64,000 nt of DNA, taken from Mesostigma viride. Taxonomy: Eukaryota > Streptophyta > Mesostigmatophyceae > Mesostigmatales > Mesostigmataceae. Under the pieces are notes generated by a model. That model had not been told where the DNA came from. It saw only the letters and a program-made list of their open reading frames with translations, and did no database searches. Position 1 is the first letter of the stretch; the number at the start of each line of letters is the position of its first letter. A program made the position numbers and the translations under genes. This document shows positions 20,642 to 29,427 of the stretch, piece after piece. The DNA is taken from the NCBI GenBank assembly GCA_009746045.1, contig RPFO01000276.1:1116775-1180774 (forward strand), given 5' to 3'.

Positions 20642-21838
20642 AGTTAAGCCAAGCGCATTGGCGTGTACCTGATTCGGCATATCTCTGCGATTCCAGCAGC
20701 ACCGGAACGAGTTCATTCCGACAAGTATCAAGAAAGTTATGGCGTTCCGACTTCCCGGTCGCGCGTGAGCGCGAGCCGGCTGTTCGTCTAAGTCGGGCGT
20801 GAATATTTGCCGACGACATACGGGGTCGACAGTAATTCCTGGGCTGACAGGAATTAGGTGCTGAACCTACGACGGTATTGGATTAATACGTCGTACGCAG
20901 GAAATAGGAACCTTAACCTGTGGTCTGTTGGTACCGCAGGCTTAGTCCTGGACTTCTAGGTGCAGATGCAATAGTCACTGTGGACTGTGCTCTGTGGTCA
21001 CTGTGCCTGTATGGCAGACCTACTGTATAGGAACTGGGCGCTGTACAGGTAGTGAATACTGTACCGGGAGTGTTATTACTGAGCAGGCATTCTGGGCTGC
21101 TCAGGACTAGTACTAGTACTAGTAGGCCGGGCCCACTTCAAATGTTCCGCCGTCCAAGCCAAGTGTGTGACACTTTTTCGCTATTTTCGCAAAAAAAAAA
21201 AAAATTCGCACGAGTTCGCGTGATTTTCGCGTGATTTTTGCAAATTTTTCACACATTTTCACACGATTTCGCACAATTTTGCATGATTTCGCACGATTTT
21301 GCATGGATTTCAACCAAGGGTCGTTTTGGGGAGTGACGTCTGACAAATTTTCGCATGAATTCACACACGTTGTGCACATCAAAATTTTTTACCGTCGATA
21401 TTTTTTACATGAAATTTCGCACGATTTCAGCACATTTCGCACAAATTCGCACGATTTCAGCAAATTTCACACGATTTCAGCAAATTTCGCACAATTTCGC
21501 ACGATTTCGCACGACGAATCACTCTGCAGAGTGACGATCGTCGAAAAAGTAAAAAAAACGACAAAAAGTGTCACACTTTTCGGAACATTTGAAGTGGGTC
21601 CGGGGACTAGCAAGCACAGTGCACAAGTATATAAAGAATAGACCAGTGCCATTTGGGCAGATCTCTTGCGAGCCCGCCTCACGTGTGTTGCCTTGACTTG
21701 GCAAACTCGTGTACAAGCACTCACGTGCCCGAGTGCTGTAAGCCTATACAATTTAACAAAGCTCCGTTTCCAACCATATTCACACATTGCTGCATTGCAA
21801 CCATATCCTTACATATTGCGTTCATAGGAACGTTAACT
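20642..21838 (+). repeat. 5' LTR of copia family 2, carrying a MITE
   Basis: Starts AGTT, then a small hairpin (GCCAAGCGCATTGGC), and ends GAACGTTAACT. TATATAAAG at 21628-21636 is a likely promoter TATA box. The MITE occupies 21125-21604; without it and its flanking filler the LTR is about 0.7 kb. The rest matches the split 3' LTR closely. Confidence 0.92.
21125..21604. mobile_element. MITE with 25-bp inverted ends, copy A
   Basis: Inverted ends begin GGCCGGGCCCACTTCAAATG. The interior is a run of degenerate 10-11-base TTTCGCACGA/TTTCAGCAAA repeats on both sides of a unique core. The empty site is seen in the 3' LTR near 36448 (CAGGACTAGCAAG). The left junction carries extra ACTAGT repeats, so the target duplication is not clean here. 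Copy B lies at 46089-46581. Confidence 0.85.
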
Positions 21839-21931
21839 CAAATTACAAGCAGTCTCGACGGAACGGCCAGGAGGGTCGTTGCTGTTTGCTGCGTGCAGCG
21901 TTGACGACGCGAGAAGCTCGTCCGGTGGTGA

Positions 21932-22537
21932 ATGGTGCAGGAAGAACAACGGCAGCAGAATTTCCGGTTTCGGCAGTCTGCTGGGGGTTCAATTTCGCCT
22001 GAATTGCGTCGTGTCGTTCGAGATTTATCTTTGTTGCTTGCAGATCGTCCACCTGTTAATCGCAACTTCGTGCAATTCGTCGACGACCAGGTCGAGGATT
22101 GGGAGCGAATTCTGCGGCACGTCCAAACCATCGTCATTCCGGAGCACCGGAGCATCGACGACATCGAGCAAGAGCTGCACGGTTTGGTCGGCATCCAGAC
22201 TGTGATTACGGCATTAGCTGAGCGGGTGCGTGCGGAGTTGGCGGCTAGGCGAGGAGAGGCTGCGGAGGCAGCTGGTGCAGTGCGACACGAGTTCGTGCCG
22301 GCAGCAGCGGGTGCGGGTGTACAACGTACGTTTGCAGGCGTAATCGGCGACGAGGGTGTTGCAGCGGGACCAGTTCGACGAGAGCGACGCGGAGCGGAGC
22401 GCTACAGGCGGCTTGCAGAGGTCGAGGCGGCAGCGGAAGCCATCACCGGAGGACAGCGGCGGCACGAGTCGGCAGGTTTCCGGAGCGAGCAAGGGTTCCT
22501 TTTCAGGAACTGCCCCAACCCCTTCGCGTTCGTGTGA
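21932..22537 (+). CDS. Upstream ORF of copia family 2, unknown function
   Basis: A 201-codon frame in the same position (LTR to gag) as the 236-codon ORF of family 1. Predicted mostly helical and Arg/Glu/Ala-rich, with the segment SIDDIEQELHGLVGIQTVI, which weakly parallels VNEVTTAIEELDNAISSL in the family 1 protein. A downstream frame with WEEFAPLGYDSDLE may be its original C-terminus after a frameshift near 22500. No known domain recognised. It could instead be an N-terminal extension of gag. Confidence 0.55.
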   Translation: MVQEEQRQQNFRFRQSAGGSISPELRRVVRDLSLLLADRPPVNRNFVQFVDDQVEDWERILRHVQTIVIPEHRSIDDIEQELHGLVGIQTVITALAERVRAELAARRGEAAEAAGAVRHEFVPAAAGAGVQRTFAGVIGDEGVAAGPVRRERRGAERYRRLAEVEAAAEAITGGQRRHESAGFRSEQGFLFRNCPNPFAFV

Positions 22538-22945
22538 CGCGTTGGGAAGAGTTTGCCCCTCTTGGTTACGATAGTGACCTTGAGGTGGGAGCAGGGCGTC
22601 GCTGGGCTAGGCGACGAGGCGCTTGGCGACCACGAGGTGCCAAGATACAATCCGCGGGGTGCCAACGACGGGTTGTCACCTGTCTACTATACAACGGTGA
22701 CGATTCTGTCATCGCGGGCCGACAGCGGGTCGACGACGGCGCAGCGGGTAGCAGGGTGCCAGAGCTGATTTGTGAGCGACAGCGACAGTGACAGCGACAA
22801 GGAGAACCAGGACGCGCCTGGGGACCGTGGTGGTCTTGCCTGAGTGGTAACACTTGGCATTTTCCTTTCTTGTTCAGTAGCTTATATTGCTTTAATTGCT
22901 GCTTGGCCACTTGGCTGGCTGTAGCAGATCTGAACAGAGGCCATC

Positions 22946-24125
22946 ATGAGTGAGGGAGCTATTGACCAACAAGCGCGCTTATGGGCTTTGCGCGGCGCGG
23001 CGCTGGGATGGATGGACGATGGACGCGATGGACGCGGTGGACGCGATGGACGCGGGACGGCCAGGCGCTGGGAGACCAGGCTGCGCTGCCAGATGATCAG
23101 AGCCAAGGATCTCAGGGCGGTCAGAACGCGCCAGCCGCAGATCAAGCGGCACCTAAGCGACCGACCGTGGCTGAGGGGTACGCGGTGCTAGGCCAGTTTC
23201 AGTCCATCAAGGACAATTGGCAGCCCCGGGACGCTGAGAGGATGTTAGAGGACATGAACTTGTACACGGAGATATACACCGGTGACAAGCTTCGCATCCT
23301 GGCGTCTAGTGCCTACATACGGCAGTCGGCGAGGCGGCTGTTCAAGTTTGTTCGGGAGCGACACACGGCGGGGACACCTGGGCGGCGTTTATGACGCGAC
23401 TCAGGTCGTTCCTGAGTGACAAGAGGACCATAGATGGGTCCCACCTGAAGCAAGAATACCTGGACTACAAGCCCATCAAGGGGCAGCTAGTGGTCCACGC
23501 CTTTGAAGACTTCGTCAAGCTGAGGGAGGACGCCATGGCCAAGGGATTCTTCGTGCAGATCGGATGGCCATGGGCGACTTTCTCAAGTCGCTGCAGCTGG
23601 ATCCGGTCACCATGGATAATGTGACCATCCACATGCGACAGGTCCATGGCTGGGCAGCCATGACGGACCAGTTGTATGAGTGTTTCAGCGGCAAGTACGT
23701 AGGTGGTAAGCGCCCTCGTCAAGGGGACGAGGAGGCCAGCTGAACCTGGTTAAGTCCATGAGGGGATCGGGCCACGGGGGCCCAGCGTCCTCGAGAGGGC
23801 CTGAGACCTCTTCAAGGGGTCGAGGAAGGTCCAGGAGGGGGCGTGACAGAAGGGCTGGACGGGGGACCCCGCCGAAGTCGGGACATCCACAGTCCCAGTT
23901 TGACTTCAAGAGGGTGGGTGGTCCTCCCAAGGCTGGGCCCAGCAGTGGGACCTCACGGGACATCAGTCAGGTGGAATGTTATTTCTGCCAGGGAAGGGTC
24001 ACTTCAGGAATGAGTGTCCCTCGTACCTGAGGCAGGAAGGTCAGAGCAAGCCAGCTCAGGGTGGCAGCAAGGACAAGGCTGGTCCATCCCAGGATAAGGG
24101 CAAGGGCAAGGCTGCTGATCATTGA
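22946..24125 (+). pseudogene. gag: gag of copia family 2, frameshifted
   Basis: Pieces in three frames: 22981-23394 (with VAEGYAVLGQFQSIKDNW), 23391-23600 (SHLKQEYLDYKPIKGQLVV) and 23758-24030, an Arg/Gly/Ser-rich region ending in a zinc knuckle broken by one missing base (CYFCQG, then GHFRNEC in the next frame). The end is Lys-rich, as in family 1. A GATGGACGC-type short repeat lies at 23010-23055. The last in-phase stop precedes pol by about 35 bases. Confidence 0.8.
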
Positions 24126-24158
24126 CTTGAGCCTGCACACATCCCTGAACCCTGGAGG

Positions 24159-27100
24159 GTGCCCCCAGGGGTGTGTAATGTAGCTGCTAGTGACGGCAGT
24201 GAGGGGCAGCCCCATGCTCTAGTGACAGAGCCTATTGGACACGATGGGGCAAGCTTGGTTACCACAGAGAGTATGCCAGCTGTAGCTGCAGTGGTTACTC
24301 GCCAACGTGCCCGCCATGGCGGTGCTGAGCCTGAGGTAGGACCTGGTGATGTGGACCCAGGTGGATCTCAGAAGCATTCTGACCGTGCAGGACTGGCACA
24401 GGATGGTCAGGATGAGGATAGGGCTGGAGACAGTCTGACAGGCACGACCCTGGTGCCTCCTGTACATAAGGGATCTGTACATACCTTGAGTGCTAATAAT
24501 GACAATAAAAGATTTTCTCTCTTGTATGACATTGCCTCAAGGTTGCATACCATGTTTGGCCATGCAGCTCAGTCTTTGCAAGTTGCTAGACGGCTGGGAG
24601 GAAGTGAGTTGTACTCCATCTGCCAACAGGTTGCTCAAGCTTGCAAGTGCAGGCTAGTTGCTAGAAAGCCCAAGCAGTCTCATGCCAGGACTCCTATTTT
24701 GCAGCCAGGCCATGTGCAGGTAGATATTCAGAGAATCAGGGGTTTGAAGCTGCTGGTGGCAGTGGACAGATATACCAAGTACAAGACCCTAGAGATCCTG
24801 CCTGACATGGAGAAGCCTACATTGATTGCTGCTCTGAAGTTGACAAGGAGCAGGTACCCTGGGTTGGAGTTGTTGCAGTGTGACATTCAGTTTGAGTGCT
24901 GTGAGAACCTGCCAGAGTTTCCAGAGTTGCTGATTACACCCAGGGAGAGCCACGGCCAGCAAGGGGTGGTGGAGAGAGCCATCCAAGAGATCAAGACTGT
25001 GCTGCTGGTGGAGAGGATTCCAAGGACGTCATCTGCCATTGTGACATCTGCATGGCTACGTTCTGTGGAGGATAGGCTGAACCTCAGGACTCCCATGTTC
25101 TTTGGTGACATTGCCATCAATCCTCTTATGCTGCATACCAGGATGCTGCCAGCTGATGCTGAGCAGGCATGGAAGGAGAAGCTAGAGGCCAAGTTCCTCA
25201 AGCTGAGGCAGAAAGACAAGGGCTGGAGTGTCCTAGAACCTAACGTTGGACAACAGGTTGTTGTGTGGAAGGAACCAAGCTTTCCAGGGAAACGTGGCAG
25301 CTGGCATGATGGGGTGGTGACCCGAGTAGAAGCCGCTGGCCATAAGTGCTGGGTGGCCATTGATGGCTCCCAAGCAGTGCACCGTCTGTCCTGGTCAAAG
25401 ATCCGTCCCCGGGGAGGTAATCAAGGAGACCTCTTCCAGGTGCCCGCTGGTGTACAAGGCGGGGGTGACGTGGAGCTTCCTGATCAGGGTGCTACAGCTG
25501 TATCGAGCCCTCAGGGTGACCCTGGCCCGGCCCCTGGGGTACCTTCACATACGGTGGTTGGGCAAGCAGGCGGACAGGCTGCACCTCCGGAACGGCCCGA
25601 CACCAGGCCTAGGGGTGTGCGTCTATCAGATATTGTACAGGCTTTGCAAAGAGCCAAGAAGGAGCCTAAGGTGTCCAAGCTTGTCCAGTTGGATGAACCT
25701 GAGGTAGCTGCCATGGAGATAGATACCAATGCACAGGTTTCTGTCATGGGACCTCAGCATACAGGAGAACTGCTGGTCGGAGAACCAAGTTGCCCCTGGG
25801 TGTCTGATTTCAGTGGTAGGACGCATCTAAGGGTGTTGGGAGAGGTTACTGCCCCTGTCATGGGTGTGGATGTGACCTTCCTTGTCCTAGAGGACTATGA
25901 TGGCCCTGTGATTTTGGGTCAGAATTTTCTGGGCAATCCTGGGATTTCTATCAGAGCTACAGCTCTGAGAAGAGATGGCTGGGGGATGATTCCCCTAGAA
26001 AATTTCAGGACAACATTTCCAGTCAGGTGCAGGGCCAAGCCGGTCAAGGGTGTAAAATGGGATGAAGGGGAGGTGCCCCCAGCGGCCAGTTTGGTGATTC
26101 CAGCTGTGTTGCACCCCAGCAGTATTGGCATAACTCACAGGAGCCTTGCTGCACACTCTCCTTTGACATATGACCAGCTGGTCCAAGAGATGAGCTCGCC
26201 TACTTTGTTTGAGGCTTGGAAGCTCGCCTTCTCCAAGGCATTGGAGGAGTGGTTGCAGTTTGAGTGTGCTGCACCAACAGACAGACGTCCCCCAGCATCA
26301 AGGAAGCTTGCTTTGAGATTTGTGCTGAAGAGGAAGGTTGTGGATGAGGTATCAGTGCCCCATGTCAGGCCTGTCCTGAATGAGTATCACGGCACGGGGA
26401 GTCTGCCAGGAGAGGAGCTGTACACGCCAGGGATGCTACACGACACATGGAGAATTTTGCTATGTCTCTACGTGGGGTTGCTGAACAGGGGAGCAGCTAT
26501 GTCATCAGTGCTGCTGGACTTCAAGAGGGCATTTTTAAAATCTGATCCAGAAGTGGCCAGGAGGGTGTGGAAGCAGGATGAGCCTTACTGTGTTGAGGTG
26601 CCTGCCATCTGGAAGCTGGAGCTGCATCAACAATTCCTGGTTATTCTGAAGGGCCTGGAAGGACTCAGGTCGAGCCCAATCATCTGGAGACTCACGCTGC
26701 AGGAAGCTCTGATCAGTGAGTGTGGCTTGAGAGTGTCTTCAGTTGATCCCTGTTTGCTGCTGGCCCAATGGGAGGGTCTGCCAGTGTATGCTAGTTTGCA
26801 TGGAGATGATCTGCATTTGCTAGCCCCCACGACCTGGCTGAAGAAGTTTATTCCTGTCATCAGTGGCAAGTTTTCACTGGGCAAGGAGCTGTGGCAGGAG
26901 CCCAACAAGCCTGTAGTGTTCTGTGGAATGCAGGCTACCCTGTTCAGGAGGGACGGGGAGTGGAGTATCAGGCTTCAGGCTGGAGGAGATTATAAACAGA
27001 CCATTGTGAAGGCCTTGCCAGAGAAGATCACCCAGGCTGCAGGACCTGAGTTGAGAGGCATGTGGGCCTGGTTTGCCAGCATCTGTGGTCCGTCTTTGAT

Positions 27101-27716
27101 GGTCCATAGCAGAATGCCTGATGAGGTGCTTGAGGATGAGAAGCCTCGAGTCATAGCCCGGTTGGTGGAGAGTACCCCTGATCTGATTTTGTCTGGGATT
27201 GACTTTGCCCAGCCTATCACCTTGGAGATCTTTGTTGACAGTTCCATGGATGCTCGCCAGGTTACCAAGGTCAGGGGGAGATCTGCTGCTCTGTTTGCTT
27301 TTTATCAGAGCAGGGCAAGTTTGTTCAGCTGGTACAGCAGACTGCAGAAGAGGGTCTGTATCAGTTCAGATGTGGCAGAATGCAGGGCCATATGCGAGGG
27401 GATCCAGTCCAGCCTGTACATAAAGGAGTTAATGCTGGAGCTGGCTTCAGTTACCCCTTGGACCTTGCAGATGGAGACGTTGTTGCTAACAGACAGCATG
27501 GGTATGGTCCAGTTTGTTCACAAGCAGCTGGCCAGAAGCCGGGACCTGGATTATTTGTTGCTGAAGGAGTTGGCCAGTTTGGTTGACTTGAAGCATATCC
27601 CTGGCGAGGAGAACCCTGCTGATGCATTGACAAAGCTGCCACACAAGGCCCCAGCCCAGTACAATGTACTGAGGAAGCTCATGAATGCTGACTGTCAAGT
27701 CGGTCTATCTGTCTAA
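24159..27716 (+). CDS. pol: pol polyprotein of copia family 2 (integrase-protease-RT-RNase H)
   Basis: An intact 1185-codon frame. Domains by residue: zinc-binding region 130-163 (HTMFGH... CQQVAQACKC); integrase core with D189 (or D203), D242 and E272, so only 29 residues between the last two; integrase C-terminal region 350-415 (GKRGSWHDGVV, VHRLSW); retropepsin-like domain 515-600 with D522-T-N and VILGQNFL; RT 715-930 with D787 in DFKRAFL and the box H881-G-D-D; RNase H 1020-1165 with D1027, E1074, D1112, D1155. Canonical copia order is protease, integrase, RT, RNase H; here protease follows integrase. The frame differs from gag and starts downstream of it, so pol needs its own start, reinitiation or splicing. 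It is the most complete coding sequence in the window. Confidence 0.93.
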   Translation: MPPGVCNVAASDGSEGQPHALVTEPIGHDGASLVTTESMPAVAAVVTRQRARHGGAEPEVGPGDVDPGGSQKHSDRAGLAQDGQDEDRAGDSLTGTTLVPPVHKGSVHTLSANNDNKRFSLLYDIASRLHTMFGHAAQSLQVARRLGGSELYSICQQVAQACKCRLVARKPKQSHARTPILQPGHVQVDIQRIRGLKLLVAVDRYTKYKTLEILPDMEKPTLIAALKLTRSRYPGLELLQCDIQFECCENLPEFPELLITPRESHGQQGVVERAIQEIKTVLLVERIPRTSSAIVTSAWLRSVEDRLNLRTPMFFGDIAINPLMLHTRMLPADAEQAWKEKLEAKFLKLRQKDKGWSVLEPNVGQQVVVWKEPSFPGKRGSWHDGVVTRVEAAGHKCWVAIDGSQAVHRLSWSKIRPRGGNQGDLFQVPAGVQGGGDVELPDQGATAVSSPQGDPGPAPGVPSHTVVGQAGGQAAPPERPDTRPRGVRLSDIVQALQRAKKEPKVSKLVQLDEPEVAAMEIDTNAQVSVMGPQHTGELLVGEPSCPWVSDFSGRTHLRVLGEVTAPVMGVDVTFLVLEDYDGPVILGQNFLGNPGISIRATALRRDGWGMIPLENFRTTFPVRCRAKPVKGVKWDEGEVPPAASLVIPAVLHPSSIGITHRSLAAHSPLTYDQLVQEMSSPTLFEAWKLAFSKALEEWLQFECAAPTDRRPPASRKLALRFVLKRKVVDEVSVPHVRPVLNEYHGTGSLPGEELYTPGMLHDTWRILLCLYVGLLNRGAAMSSVLLDFKRAFLKSDPEVARRVWKQDEPYCVEVPAIWKLELHQQFLVILKGLEGLRSSPIIWRLTLQEALISECGLRVSSVDPCLLLAQWEGLPVYASLHGDDLHLLAPTTWLKKFIPVISGKFSLGKELWQEPNKPVVFCGMQATLFRRDGEWSIRLQAGGDYKQTIVKALPEKITQAAGPELRGMWAWFASICGPSLMVHSRMPDEVLEDEKPRVIARLVESTPDLILSGIDFAQPITLEIFVDSSMDARQVTKVRGRSAALFAFYQSRASLFSWYSRLQKRVCISSDVAECRAICEGIQSSLYIKELMLELASVTPWTLQMETLLLTDSMGMVQFVHKQLARSRDLDYLLLKELASLVDLKHIPGEENPADALTKLPHKAPAQYNVLRKLMNADCQVGLSV

Positions 27717-27905
27717 AAGCTGAGAGCTGGGTGCTTAAGTCTCTGGATATCAGGCTGGGAGCTTGATTGTACATAATCCTGAGCACACCTTGAGGGGTGA
27801 GACATGTCTCTGGTGTGGGAATGTCTGACATTGTCTCTGATGGAGAGATGTCTATCTGGGGTTTTCATCTCAGTCTGAGGTTTCCCCAGATCTGTGGTTT
27901 GTGGG

Positions 27906-27922
27906 CGGGGTTCGATTCCCTG
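27906..27922 (+). promoter_or_regulatory. tRNA T-arm-like hairpin, family 2
   Basis: CGGGGTTCGATTCCCTG, identical to the motif in family 1 (18646, 46741) although the surrounding sequence is not alignable. Confidence 0.6.
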
Positions 27923-28443
27923 GTGCCGTCTTAAGGCGGAGTTTCACGGACTGGCTGACCCATCCACCATGCTGGTGAGGTGGCGACAGGTCCCCTGATT
28001 TTCCACGGTTGGAACGAGTATAGGAGCTTGTGTTTTGCATGTGCTTCGCGTAGATGTTGTGTCTGGTTCGATAAGGGGCAGCAGACCGGCGCCGACTCCC
28101 GTCTGGGGGTCAGCAATGTTTTCTGATGAGCTGTTGTGGGTGATCTGTGGGGTTTCGCCTAAGGTCCTGAAGGTTGTACATACTTCTCAAGTTCTTACTG
28201 AACACCTATGGGCTGCCACAGTTGGCCAACCTCTTGTACATGGGTAACACAACGAGCCTCCCGTGAAGGGATAGGGACTCATTGTAATTTGTTTGTGCTC
28301 CTGAGCCAGTATGGGTGCTATGTACATATAATAAGGAATCCAAGCTGACTGTCATGCCCAGCGGGTTGTGACTTGTAGTCGGGGAGGATGTCCAGTACCC
28401 ATTGTGTGTGTTTGTATGTAGACTTGTGTGAGCTGCTACAGCT

Positions 28444-28462
28444 CAAGAAAAGAAAGGATTGG
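28444..28462 (+). promoter_or_regulatory. Polypurine tract of copia family 2
   Basis: CAAGAAAAGAAAGGATTGG directly before the 3' LTR; nearly the family 1 tract. Confidence 0.82.
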
Positions 28463-28712
28463 AGTTAACGCCAAGCGCATTGGCGTGTACCTGATTCGGC
28501 ATATCTCTGCGATTCCAGCGGCACCGGAACGAGTTCATTCCGACAAGTATCAAGAAAGTTATGGCATTCCGACTTCCCGGTCGCGCGCGAGCGCGAGCCG
28601 GCTGTTCGTCTAAGTCGGGCGTGAATATTTGCCGACGACATATGGGGTCGACAGTAATTCCTGGGCTGACAGGAATTAGGTGCTGAACCTACGACGGTAT
28701 TGGATTAATACG

Positions 28713-29412
28713 TGTAACGACTAAAAATGTTGTGTTTGCAACAGCCTCAGTATCAACATTGGTGTGAAAAGATCTTTATACCTGGGTTGGAGTCGAGACA
28801 GATAACTTCACGTCCAGAGAAGCAATGAAGATGGATCTTCAACAGTTAAGGGAATGAGTCCCCACCCTTGTTAGACACAACAGACAAGTTATATCCAAGT
28901 CGACTATCTGTTGAAGTTATAGTTGACTTTTAGCAAGGGTTGTTTGATTGATGAAACAAGGAAACCCTTGAATTACACCATAGCTTTAGCTCTCACGTAC
29001 GCACACATGCACGGCCGCCACAAACAGTATAAAAGTCATCGTGCACGCAGAGTCGGCTCAACCCTAACCCGAAAGAACCAATCAAAAGTGAGGATCACTC
29101 AAGGTAAGATCCTGTCCTCAGAATCCACAACACAGCACAAGGCCAGCACTACAGAATCTCCGTGACCTGGAACCAGATCCACCAGGTACGACAGTCTTAA
29201 AGAGAATCTATGACTGGCTGAACTAAACCATGCAAAGTACCCCACGTGGATCAGGCCACGACCAATGAGGGTAGAACAATAATTCGACAGATCTCAGCAG
29301 GCCCAATATCAATCATACGTCGAAGCCTCCTAACTATCCAAATAATTGTCCCCAAGAACTCATAATAAGGTCACCAGTAGGAAAACTTTGGATGTAACAT
29401 TTGGTTGTTACA
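28713..29412 (-). repeat. 3' LTR of the LARD-like element
   Basis: Reads TGTAACGACTAAAAATG on the plus strand and ends GGTTGTTACA. An 80-codon plus-strand frame inside (28923-29165), repeated in the other LTR, has no recognisable domain. Confidence 0.93.
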
Positions 29413-29427
29413 TATCTCCCCCTCAAG
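29413..29427 (-). promoter_or_regulatory. Polypurine tract of the LARD-like element
   Basis: The minus strand reads CTTGAGGGGGAGATA immediately next to the LTR. Confidence 0.8.

Larger units (their letters stand above)
27717..28462 (+). other. 3' non-coding region of copia family 2
   Basis: No credible frame. Shares with family 1 only short blocks: the T-arm-like hairpin at 27906-27922 and the terminal polypurine tract. A CAGACCGGCGCC sequence near 28083 resembles the AGACGGGCGCC motif of family 1. Confidence 0.8.

Noticed and set aside
28923-29165. 80-codon gene present twice (also 35743-35985)
   Set aside because: It is part of the 700-bp LTR on the strand opposite to the element's transcription, with no domain.
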